From contig CAWHKW010000004.1 of NCBI GenBank assembly GCA_963829995.1, positions 310,001-374,000 of the forward strand: DNA of 64,000 nt. The letters are read 5' to 3'. Origin of the DNA: JACCZX01 sp963829995 (GTDB lineage: Bacteria > Pseudomonadota > Gammaproteobacteria > Burkholderiales > Burkholderiaceae_F). Shown here in pieces: positions 8,146 through 15,584 of this stretch. Every line of letters starts with the position of its first letter. Position 1 is the first letter of the stretch. The notes beneath the pieces were generated by a model that did not search any database, was not told the origin of the DNA, and saw only the letters and a program-made list of their open reading frames with translations. The translations under genes were made by a program, and so were the position numbers.

Positions 8146-9658
8146 ATGCAAAAGACCTTGTTCGTTCTGTTGCTCTGCACGGCGCCGGCCTTCGCAGCGG
8201 ACAACCCGGAGACGCTTGCGGAGCGCTCGCAAGCAAGAGCACGCAAAGTCATCGATGCTGCAGTGGCTGCGATCGGTGGCAGTGAGGCGTTGCGGTCGAT
8301 CGAAACGCTGAAGCTGCAATTGCAAGGCGAAACATGGCCGCGTTTGCAGATGCCGACCCCAAGTGCTCCTTTTGAACCGGGACATTTCCAGGAGGCGCTC
8401 GTCCTCGATCTGAAAGACAACCGGCTGCATCTCGACCAACGCTTCAGTGGCGCCGGTTTCGACGGACATAACACGGTAGTGATCAAAGCGGGGCAAGGCG
8501 TTACATATGACCATCGTGCGCGGACCGCGACACCGATCCCGGCCGAGCAGTCGACGCAACAACAGTTCGTTCAATACTATCGGCGGCTTCCGAACCTGAT
8601 CCTGCGGCAGGCGCTCGACGGTGCGAACTCGCTGCGGTATCTCGGTGACGATCAATTCAACGGCCGCCGACATAACGTCGTGACGTTCGTGATGCCCGAT
8701 ACGCAGCAGGTGGCGCTGTACGTTGATGCGCGCACTGCGCTCATCTCCAAATACGAGCTCGTGTTCACCGATCCGCTGCGTGGCCAGGAAGCCTCCGAGA
8801 TCATGTTCTCGGACTACGCCAGCGCGGGAAAGCTGAAAGTGCCGCAAACCTGGACGTGGCGCCTTGCGGGTGATGTCGTCGCGCGCTACAAGGTCCACGC
8901 GCAATTCAACGCGGCTGATATGGACAAGGCTTTCGAGATGGCCGACGCCGGATTCCGCAAAGTGGCTGCGCTACCGCTGACCCTGAAGCCGAGCGTCGAG
9001 AAACTGGCGGACGGTGTGTACGTGATCCACAACGTTGCCGGCCAGAACCAGAACACGATGGCGGTCGAGTTCAAGGATTACGTGCTCGCGGTTGAAGCGC
9101 CCGGCACCAGCGACGGCGCCGACAACGTCATCAAACGCATCAAGGAGACGATTCCTGGCAAGCCGATCCGCTACATCGCAGTCACACACCATCACGGAGA
9201 CCACATCGGCGGCTTGCGCAGCTTCATTGCCGACGGGGCGACCGTGATTACTACCCGCGACAACCGCAAAGTGGTCGAGACGATGGCCGCCGCGCCACAG
9301 AACGATCGGCTTGGCGAAAAATCCGCGCCCGGCCGAGTTCCTATTTGTCGAGAGCGGAAAACGCGTGATTACCGACGGGACGCAGACGGTCGAGTTGATC
9401 GACATTGGACCCAATCCGCACGCACGCGAGATGGTGATCGCCTATCTGCCGCAGCAGCGCATCGTGTTCCAAGGTGATCTGTTCTTCCTGCCCAACAACG
9501 ACGCTCCGGTGGGGCCGCCGCAAGCCTCTACGCTGAGCTTCGCTCAGAAACTGAAGGAGACAGGCCTCGCGGTCGAGCGTATCGCCAGCGTGCACGGACG
9601 GACGGCGACGATGGCCGAGTTCTTGCAGGCCCTCCAGGAGAAGGTCGTCCGCAATTGA
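8146..9658 (+). CDS. Secreted metallo-beta-lactamase-fold protein with large N-terminal domain; one +1 frameshift as given
   Basis: A signal peptide (residues 1-17, cleaved after AFA) is followed by about 265 residues resembling outer-membrane-lipoprotein-sorting-like beta domains. A metallo-beta-lactamase domain comes next, with the zinc motif THHHGDH near residue 346. The frame breaks at the TT at 9311-9312. Removing one T gives QNDRLAKNPRPAEF and a continuous 503-residue protein ending ALQEKVVRN. The later zinc-site region (FQGDLFFLP) lies after the break, so both halves are needed for activity. GGAGGT precedes the ATG. Function is unknown beyond a probable hydrolase. Confidence 0.82.
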
Positions 9659-9688
9659 GAAAACGTCGGTCAGCCGATGGCGGGTTTA

Positions 9689-10285
9689 TTAAATGAGCCG
9701 AAACGACGCGAAGAACGTGTCGAGCGTGTCCGAGGAGATTTCGCCTTCGGCGCCGAGCGCGACGATCTGGAAAAATTGATCGTCGACGATGAACAACCGG
9801 GCGGCAAGCTGCACTGCACGCCCGCCGGGATCTCGCCCCGCCGCCTGTAACGCTTCGGCCGCCAAGACCCTGCGCGAATCGCTCGCGGGTACTGACAACG
9901 CGGCCGCCGAGCTCTGCGTGATGCTGCCGTTGACGTTGCGTACCAGCGCATCGCGCAGGTGCGCGATCGTTCGCTGCCGTGCCGACGGCTCGGTGCTCAA
10001 GCCGGCAGGCAATGCCGCGGCGCCGACTGCGAACAGGGTGGCGCCGACTCCGGTCGACGTCATCGACATCTGGACCGTCGCATCGGGCAGCTTGATTTCG
10101 CGGCTGATCGTCTGCGGGCGGCCCGGAAGCACGACTGAGAAGCCAGCCGGCGAGCGGAATTCGCGCCAGTTAAAGGTTGGGTTGCAACCCGTACCGCTCG
10201 CAACGGTGCCGAACGCAAGACACGCGGTCAGGAACCGGCGTCGCGTGGATCTAGCGCGATTTGCCGGTGCGAGCGGGCGCGGCAT
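9689..10285 (-). CDS. Putative lipoprotein, unknown function
   Basis: The protein of 198 residues starts with a basic region (STRRRFLTACLAFG) and a hydrophobic stretch ending in a possible lipobox (GTGC), so it is probably exported and lipidated. The mature part is alanine-rich and shows no motif I recognise. Its predicted start overlaps the end of the THX gene by 35 bases on the same strand, and both may be one transcript. It is convergent with the metallo-beta-lactamase gene, 30 bp away. Confidence 0.6.
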   Translation of the reverse strand: MPRPLAPANRARSTRRRFLTACLAFGTVASGTGCNPTFNWREFRSPAGFSVVLPGRPQTISREIKLPDATVQMSMTSTGVGATLFAVGAAALPAGLSTEPSARQRTIAHLRDALVRNVNGSITQSSAAALSVPASDSRRVLAAEALQAAGRDPGGRAVQLAARLFIVDDQFFQIVALGAEGEISSDTLDTFFASFRLI

Positions 10286-10391
10286 GGGCGCGCGTGACAG
10301 GTGCGGCTTTTTTTACCCGGCCGGGCCGCTTCTTGCCGTGACTACCGTTGTATATCTTGCCGCGCCGCGTTCTGAGATCGCCTTTGCCCAT
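10251..10391 (-). CDS. Small ribosomal subunit protein THX (bS31)
   Basis: A 46-codon gene encoding a very basic peptide that begins MGKGDLRTRRGKIYNGS and continues GKKRPGRVKK. This matches the THX family consensus of GKGD, TRRGKI, G-S and a lysine/arginine-rich tail. THX is a small protein buried in the head of the 30S subunit. The C-terminal 20 residues (AAPVTRAHAAPARTGKSR) extend beyond the usual 25-30-residue length. Its 3' end overlaps the lipoprotein start in another frame. Family recognition is by the N-terminal motif. Confidence 0.85.
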   Translation of the reverse strand: MGKGDLRTRRGKIYNGSHGKKRPGRVKKAAPVTRAHAAPARTGKSR

Positions 10392-10470
10392 CGACTTGCT
10401 CCACCATCATGTTGGATCGAGCCAGTATAGAGGGCCTCTTACAATGCCGGCTTCTTCAGAGATCGATGCC

Positions 10471-10806
10471 ATGCCACTGGTCATATTTCGTTCCAAAGCC
10501 GCAGCCGAGATCACGATGTTCGCTGAAAATGCGCGCCGCATCTTCGAGATCATCGGCCGTCCCGAATCCGCGCGCGGTGTGATCACCGCCGAACAGGTAC
10601 CCGACGCGCTGCAGCGGCTGACCGCCGCGGTCGAGCAGGAAAAGGCGCAGCAAAGACAAGCGTCGGCCGACGCCGCAAACGACGACGAGCCGGAGGGCAA
10701 GGCCGCCCAGGCGCGCGGGGTCACGTTCAGTCAGCGCGCCTTTCCATTGATCGAAATGCTGCGTGCTGCACAGAAAAAGAAAGCCGATGTCACCTGGGGT
10801 GCATAG
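10471..10806 (+). CDS. DUF1840 family protein
   Basis: The protein of 111 residues begins MPLVIFRSKAAAEITMF, the diagnostic start of DUF1840, a small family found mainly in betaproteobacteria. A charged, glutamine/aspartate-rich middle (residues 55-80) precedes the conserved C-terminal segment FSQRAFPLIEMLRAAQ. It is probably cytoplasmic. The ATG at 10471 was preferred to upstream codons because family members start at this motif. It is divergent from the THX gene. No biochemical role is known. Confidence 0.8.
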   Translation: MPLVIFRSKAAAEITMFAENARRIFEIIGRPESARGVITAEQVPDALQRLTAAVEQEKAQQRQASADAANDDEPEGKAAQARGVTFSQRAFPLIEMLRAAQKKKADVTWGA

Positions 10807-10887
10807 GACCTGCTAAAAAACAGGCCTCGTCAAGATCACGCGCTTGCGGTGCCGCCAGCGGCCGAGCCGCCCATAGAATCGCGCTCC

Positions 10888-11784
10888 ATGGCCGCCACCG
10901 CGCTGCGCGCGCACCCTTTCAAGCTCGATCAAATTCGGCCGTGGGCGATCGTTGCGATCGCGGCCGCCCTGACGGTCAGCGCAGTCCTTGTTGGCTTGCG
11001 CTCGATGACGGTCGAAGACGAGGTGCGACGACACTACGAAGAAGCGCTGGCGGTGTCGGAAGCCGCCTTTGACGGCCAGAGGTCCAGGGCCGAATTGCGT
11101 GCGTTGCAGACCAGAGCCGAGCGCAGCGTTGACGCCGCACGCCAGGCGGAGCAATTGAATCGGGGCGCGCGCTACTGGCTGTTGGCGCTCGTGGCAGTCA
11201 CTGTCGTGCTCGGCGTGCTCTCGGTATTGCTGGCGTTGCGCACACTGAATGCAAACCGTGCGCTGCTCGATCGCATGCAGCAGCTCGCGCGCGAGGATGC
11301 GCTGACCGGCGCGGTCAATCGACGGGGACTCGACGACGTAATTCCGATCGAATTTGCGCGGGCGCTGCGCAGTGGTGCCCCTTTGACGCTTGTCATGATC
11401 GATCTCGATCATTTCAAGCGCTACAACGATCGGCGCGGGCACCCGGCCGGCGACGCCGTGTTGCGCGGCGCGGCGCAAGCCTGGCTCAAGCAGTTGCGGC
11501 CGACCGACCTGCTGGCGCGCTACGGCGGCGAGGAATTCACGCTGTTGCTGCCGGGTACCGACGCCAGGCAAGCTCAGCAACTGGTCGACCGGCTGCGCGC
11601 GCCGGTGCCCGATCGCCAGACCTTCTCGGCGGGCATTGCAACCTGGGATGGCCGTGAAAGCGCGACTGAGATTTTGCAGCGTGCCGACGCAGCGTTACTG
11701 CAGGCAAAAAAAGCGGGCCGCAATCGAACCATGGTTGCTGGCGAAGAACCGCAGGTCACGCTGCCGTTGATGGTCGTTGCATAG
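10888..11784 (+). CDS. Membrane-bound diguanylate cyclase (GGDEF domain)
   Basis: The protein of 298 residues has a membrane segment at about 13-33. A helical periplasmic region follows, then a second membrane segment at about 90-115 and a C-terminal GGDEF domain. The active-site motif is intact as GGEEF, and an RxxD inhibitory site (RPTD) lies five residues before it. The enzyme should therefore make cyclic di-GMP from GTP and be product-inhibited. The ATG at 10888 follows the expected topology better than the upstream in-frame ATG at 10849. The periplasmic part has no recognised sensor domain. Confidence 0.88.
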   Translation: MAATALRAHPFKLDQIRPWAIVAIAAALTVSAVLVGLRSMTVEDEVRRHYEEALAVSEAAFDGQRSRAELRALQTRAERSVDAARQAEQLNRGARYWLLALVAVTVVLGVLSVLLALRTLNANRALLDRMQQLAREDALTGAVNRRGLDDVIPIEFARALRSGAPLTLVMIDLDHFKRYNDRRGHPAGDAVLRGAAQAWLKQLRPTDLLARYGGEEFTLLLPGTDARQAQQLVDRLRAPVPDRQTFSAGIATWDGRESATEILQRADAALLQAKKAGRNRTMVAGEEPQVTLPLMVVA

Positions 11785-11828
11785 CTTTTCCATCGAGTGC
11801 CGCGCAGGCACTTCGATACCATCGCGGC

Positions 11829-12530
11829 ATGTCACGCCAGCGCATTCTCGTTGTTGAAGACGAACCCGCGATCGCAGATACGATCGTCTACGCGCTGGCG
11901 ACCGACGGCTTCGAGCCCCAATGGTGCGCCACCGGCGGCGCGGCAATCGACGCGGCGCGCGCCGGCAACTTTGCATTGGCAGTACTGGACGTCGGGTTGC
12001 CTGATCAAAACGGCTTCGAGTTGTTCAAACAGCTGCAGAACATCGGCACCGGATTGCCGGCGATTTTTCTGACGGCGCGTTCGAGCGAAATCGACAAGGT
12101 GGTCGGGCTCGAACTGGGCGCCGATGACTACATCGCCAAGCCGTTTTCTCCGCGCGAGCTCGTCGCACGCGTACGCACCGTATTGCGACGGGTGCAGCGC
12201 TCCGTTCCGAATGCCGCCGCGGCGGCAGCGGCGGCCGGATTCGACATCGACGAAGAGCGCAAGACGATTCGGCTGCACGGGCGCGCACTCGACTTGTCGC
12301 GGACTGAGTACCGTCTGTTAAAGGTGCTGATCGAGCGACCGGGCCGCGTGTTTTCGCGCGACGAGCTGATGGAGCGTGCGTGGGACGATCCGGCATCGGC
12401 GTTCGATCGCACCGTCGACGCTCACGTGAAGGCGCTGCGCGCGAAGCTACGCGAGGCTGCGCCGCAAGATGATCCGATCGTCACCCATCGAGGCCTGGGA
12501 TACTCGCTGCGCGAAGATCGCGCTGTATAG
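11829..12530 (+). CDS. creB: OmpR-family response regulator, CreB-like
   Basis: The protein of 233 residues is a receiver domain (1-120) joined to a winged-helix DNA-binding domain (about 135-230). The acidic pair is ED near residues 10-11, the phosphoacceptor aspartate is in LDVGLPD, and the conserved lysine is in IAKPFSP. An alanine run links the domains. The C-terminal part has RVFSRDELMERAWD and VDAHVKALRAKLR, typical of OmpR members. It is directly followed by its kinase. Assignment to CreB rests on overall pattern and the CreC-like partner. Confidence 0.82.
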   Translation: MSRQRILVVEDEPAIADTIVYALATDGFEPQWCATGGAAIDAARAGNFALAVLDVGLPDQNGFELFKQLQNIGTGLPAIFLTARSSEIDKVVGLELGADDYIAKPFSPRELVARVRTVLRRVQRSVPNAAAAAAAAGFDIDEERKTIRLHGRALDLSRTEYRLLKVLIERPGRVFSRDELMERAWDDPASAFDRTVDAHVKALRAKLREAAPQDDPIVTHRGLGYSLREDRAV

Positions 12531-12531
12531 C

Positions 12532-13974
12532 GTGTCAAAGCGCACCCGCATCCTGCTTGGCATCGTCGCCGTGTACATCGGCGCGGTCGCCTTCCTGCTG
12601 TACCGGATCAGCCTCGATATCGATCCGCGCTACCGCGAGTCGGCCGAGGAATCGTTGGTCGACACCGCCAATGTGCTGGCGACGCTGCTCGAACGACGGG
12701 CGTACAACGGCGTGATTCAGACCGATGAGCTGGAACGCACACTGCAGCACGTCGCAGAGCGGCCATTGAACGCAAAGATATTTGCGATCGAAAAAACCGC
12801 CGTCGTGCTGCACGTGTACGTGACGGATTCCAACGGCACCGTGCTGTACGACTCCGCAGGGCGCGATATCGGCAAGGACTATCGCGAGTGGATCGACGTG
12901 CGGCGCACCCTGGCAGGCGAATACGGTGCGCGTACGACACTGGCCGAGCCGAGCGATCCGTCGTCGGCGGTAATGTATGTCGGCGCTGCGATCCGCGAAC
13001 GTGCCACTCCGCAAGGCGCGGATCAGATCGTCGGCATGCTGAGCGTCGGCAAACCGGTCGCTGCGTTCTCCCCGTTCATTGCGAACGCCCGCCAGAACCT
13101 GTTGGCTGCCGGCGCGTTGTCGGCCGGCGCGTTTGCGTTGCTGTTGCTGATCGTCACCGTCTGGCTGATCCGCCCGTTCGGGTTGGTCACCGACCTCTGG
13201 CGTGCGTTGCGATCGAAGCGCGGCGGCGCCGGCCGCGTACTGAATCCATTTCGCGTGGCGTTTGCCGACATTCGCGACGCATTGACCGGCAAGAGCTACG
13301 TCGAGGAATACGTCGCGACATTGACGCACGAAATAAAAAGTCCACTCGCCGCAATTCGTGGCGCTGCCGAACTGTTGCGCGAGCCATTGCCCGAGAATGC
13401 GCGCGTGCGGTTTACCGGCAACATCGAGGAGCAGGTCGCGCGCGCGCAGGATATGGTCGACCGCATGCTCGAGCTTTCCAGCCTCGAGCGCCGCGCAATC
13501 GTTGCCCAACATGAGCGCATCAGCATCGCCAGCCTCGCCGACGCGGTGCGGGGCGAACTGGCGCCGGTGGCCGCGCAGCGCGGCGTGGAGCTATTCATCG
13601 ACGTCGACCCTGCGCTTGAAGTCAGCGGCGATCGATTTCTATTGCAACGGGCCTTGTCGAACCTGGTCAGCAATGCGATCGACTTCGCGCCCGCCGAAAC
13701 CGCGGTCACCGTCGACGCGCAGGCGCTGCGCGACCGTGTCGAGATCACCGTGCGTGATCACGGCACCGGCCTGCCGCCGTATGCGCAAGACCGCGCGTTC
13801 GAGAAGTTCTTTTCGACACCGCGCCCGAACGGAAGGAAAGGCACCGGCCTGGGGTTAGCCTTTGTGCGCGAAGTCGCACAGCTGCACGGCGGCGGCGCGC
13901 GACTGATCAATCATGCCGAAGGCGGCGCGTTGGCGACGATGTCGCTGCCGATACATCGAGACCGGGACCGCTAA
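12532..13974 (+). CDS. creC: Sensor histidine kinase, CreC-like
   Basis: The kinase has about 480 residues. It has two membrane segments (about 5-25 and 190-215) enclosing a periplasmic sensor domain. A HAMP-like linker comes next, then the H-box THEIKSPLAAIRGAAELL, the N-box LSNLVSNAIDFAP, and the G-boxes DHGTGLPP and GTGLGLAF. It starts at GTG one base after the creB stop, so both are translated from one message. The usual enterobacterial third gene, creD, is absent. The length and the YRESAEESLVDTANVLA region after the first helix fit CreC. Confidence 0.83.
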   Translation: MSKRTRILLGIVAVYIGAVAFLLYRISLDIDPRYRESAEESLVDTANVLATLLERRAYNGVIQTDELERTLQHVAERPLNAKIFAIEKTAVVLHVYVTDSNGTVLYDSAGRDIGKDYREWIDVRRTLAGEYGARTTLAEPSDPSSAVMYVGAAIRERATPQGADQIVGMLSVGKPVAAFSPFIANARQNLLAAGALSAGAFALLLLIVTVWLIRPFGLVTDLWRALRSKRGGAGRVLNPFRVAFADIRDALTGKSYVEEYVATLTHEIKSPLAAIRGAAELLREPLPENARVRFTGNIEEQVARAQDMVDRMLELSSLERRAIVAQHERISIASLADAVRGELAPVAAQRGVELFIDVDPALEVSGDRFLLQRALSNLVSNAIDFAPAETAVTVDAQALRDRVEITVRDHGTGLPPYAQDRAFEKFFSTPRPNGRKGTGLGLAFVREVAQLHGGGARLINHAEGGALATMSLPIHRDRDR

Positions 13975-13978
13975 AAAG

Positions 13979-14017
13979 CTCCGAGCGAAGCGTGGGAGAC
14001 AGCCGAGACGCTCGGAG
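13979..14017 (-). terminator. Stem-loop terminator for the small minus-strand gene
   Basis: A perfect nine-base-pair stem is formed by CTCCGAGCG at 13979-13987 and CGCTCGGAG at 14009-14017, with a 21-base loop. On the minus strand it is followed by CTTTTTAG, a short T-tract, about 25 bases after the stop codon at 14042. This fits intrinsic termination of the minus-strand gene. On the plus strand no T-tract follows, so it is not a good terminator for creC. The long loop lowers confidence. Confidence 0.5.
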
Positions 14018-14041
14018 GGTCCAAAAAACTTTCGCCGCACT

Positions 14042-14266
14042 TCAGCTGTGACGCGGCCGGCCGCTTTCCGGCGAGCCGAAAAGCGTGTACGCGTGCCCTA
14101 CTCCAGTCCAGGCCTCGGTCCAACCCGCGTCTTGCAAGCCCATTGCGAAGCTAAAGATCAAACTCACTGCGCCTGCGAGCATCGTGGCCAAGGTGGCATG
14201 CGCAACACGTTTGCGCCGGCTGTGCCGCTGTGAGCTCGCCTGCTGCCCGCTGAAATCGACTTGCAT
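14042..14266 (-). CDS. Small single-pass membrane protein, unknown
   Basis: A 74-residue reading frame with a basic start (SSQRHSRRKRVAHATL) and one hydrophobic helix (LATMLAGAVSLIFSFAMGL). It has a GGAG ribosome-binding site seven bases before the ATG at 14266; another in-frame ATG lies at 14272. A stem-loop with a T-tract follows the stop. The ribosome-binding site, transmembrane helix and terminator together support a real gene, though I recognise no family. It is divergent from the VIT-like gene. Confidence 0.5.
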   Translation of the reverse strand: MQVDFSGQQASSQRHSRRKRVAHATLATMLAGAVSLIFSFAMGLQDAGWTEAWTGVGHAYTLFGSPESGRPRHS

Positions 14267-14463
14267 TTTCATTCTCCAATGCCAAAACCCGCCCGATTGC
14301 CGTGGTTGCCATCGTGCAATTTGCGTTGACGATCCGCTATTGAGCAATCGACCTCGGATTCACGGCTTTTTCACACACATTTCCCGCCACCTTCAAAGCC
14401 GCTTCTTGTCCGCAGGCGATCGTTCGCTTCGTCAGTCAGCCCTGGCTGATCAAGGAGCAAGCG

Positions 14464-15318
14464 ATGCCTGCATTGCAAGGTCTGATCGATGGATTCCTCA
14501 CCGCGGCCGAGGTGGCCACTTTGCTGTTTGTCGCGCCGGTAGCGGCGACCGAGCGGTCGCGCATCGAACCGGCACCGACGGCGCCGGCGATCGAACGTAT
14601 GCGCGACTTGCATCTGCTATCGAGTTCATTTGACGTTCGCCTGCTCGGCTCGCTGGCGGATGTGCGTGTGAGCCGGCTCTATCGCAATAACGGCGCCGAC
14701 ACAATCAATCTAGCGGGGCGCTTGCCGGCGGTTGACGAACACACCGATGCGTTAAGAATCCATCGCAGCGGCCGCAGCGTCGATCTGCTGCAGCTCGAAT
14801 CCGGGTGCGGCGGGGATGACGACAGCGATGAAGACACAGGGCTGCAAGCCAGCCTAGCCGGACACGTCCGACTTGCAGTCGATGAGTCGATTGCCGACGC
14901 TCTGCAACTGGCGCCTGGCGCGACTGCGGCGATTGAACTGATCGCGACGCATTCGCTATCACGCGCCGGAGCGGCGTATCGGCTGGCGCTGCCGGACCGT
15001 GCGGCCGTCGAGCCGCAGGCGCTGCTGGTCGATCAAGCCGATGTGCGCTTCCTGGTGGTGGTACCCCATCGAGCAACACGCGGCGTGGCACGTCTGACGT
15101 TGCGCCCCGATCAGGCGGCGTCCGAGACTATCGAGCTGGGAGCGCTGAACGATTCATCGACCGTCTACGTCGTGCCACTTGCGAATCGCGCCGCATTGCA
15201 AGCGCTCGTTACGGGTGCGATCGAACTCGAAACGCGCACCACTGAAGGCATCGTGTGGTCGACGCTGCCGCCACAGTTACGCACTGACGCCACGCACGCA
15301 GCGGTGACGTCCAAGTGA
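14464..15318 (+). CDS. VIT-like domain protein, function unknown
   Basis: The protein of 284 residues has a hydrophobic N-terminal stretch (LIDGFLTAAEVATLLFVA). A region at about 55-110 resembles a vault/inter-alpha-trypsin (VIT) domain, with FDVRLLGSLADVRVSRLYRN followed by LPAVDEHTDALRI. A CGGDDDSDED acidic patch near residue 120 and a beta-rich C-terminal half follow. There is no von Willebrand A domain, which usually accompanies VIT. AAGGAG lies ahead of the ATG. The VIT assignment is from pattern only. Confidence 0.55.
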   Translation: MPALQGLIDGFLTAAEVATLLFVAPVAATERSRIEPAPTAPAIERMRDLHLLSSSFDVRLLGSLADVRVSRLYRNNGADTINLAGRLPAVDEHTDALRIHRSGRSVDLLQLESGCGGDDDSDEDTGLQASLAGHVRLAVDESIADALQLAPGATAAIELIATHSLSRAGAAYRLALPDRAAVEPQALLVDQADVRFLVVVPHRATRGVARLTLRPDQAASETIELGALNDSSTVYVVPLANRAALQALVTGAIELETRTTEGIVWSTLPPQLRTDATHAAVTSK

Positions 15319-15584
15319 AATGCATGACCGTGCCCAATCCGCTTAACGCTCGCATCGGACATACGCGGCCGGCGCCGATACTCGTGGCGCCCGTCGATGA
15401 AAGTCACCGCGACGACGAGCGAATCACCTTACGTCGGCGCCCTGCCGGTCGCGGGAGCCTCAGTGCCGTCAAGTCCTTCTGGAGCGCCGTGTTCATGTTC
15501 AGCTCGCGGCGCATCGATCGACTTGCCGGACTTCCGCGATCGGCCGCTGACCCAAACAGTGTCAGTCAATTGCCGAGCAGATAG
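15315..15584 (+). CDS. Doubtful small hypothetical protein
   Basis: An 89-codon frame starts at a GTG that overlaps the stop of the VIT-like gene by four bases (GTGA), a normal coupling arrangement. The product is basic and has no hydrophobic segment or recognised motif. Its end overlaps the 3' end of the convergent peptidase gene by 19 bases. The arrangement is the only support; chance open frames of this size are common at this GC content. Confidence 0.25.
   Translation: MKCMTVPNPLNARIGHTRPAPILVAPVDESHRDDERITLRRRPAGRGSLSAVKSFWSAVFMFSSRRIDRLAGLPRSAADPNSVSQLPSR

Noticed and set aside
10807..10887. A terminator after DUF1840 formed by CCTG...CAGG around an A run
   Set aside because: The stem is only four base pairs and there is no T-tract on the plus strand.
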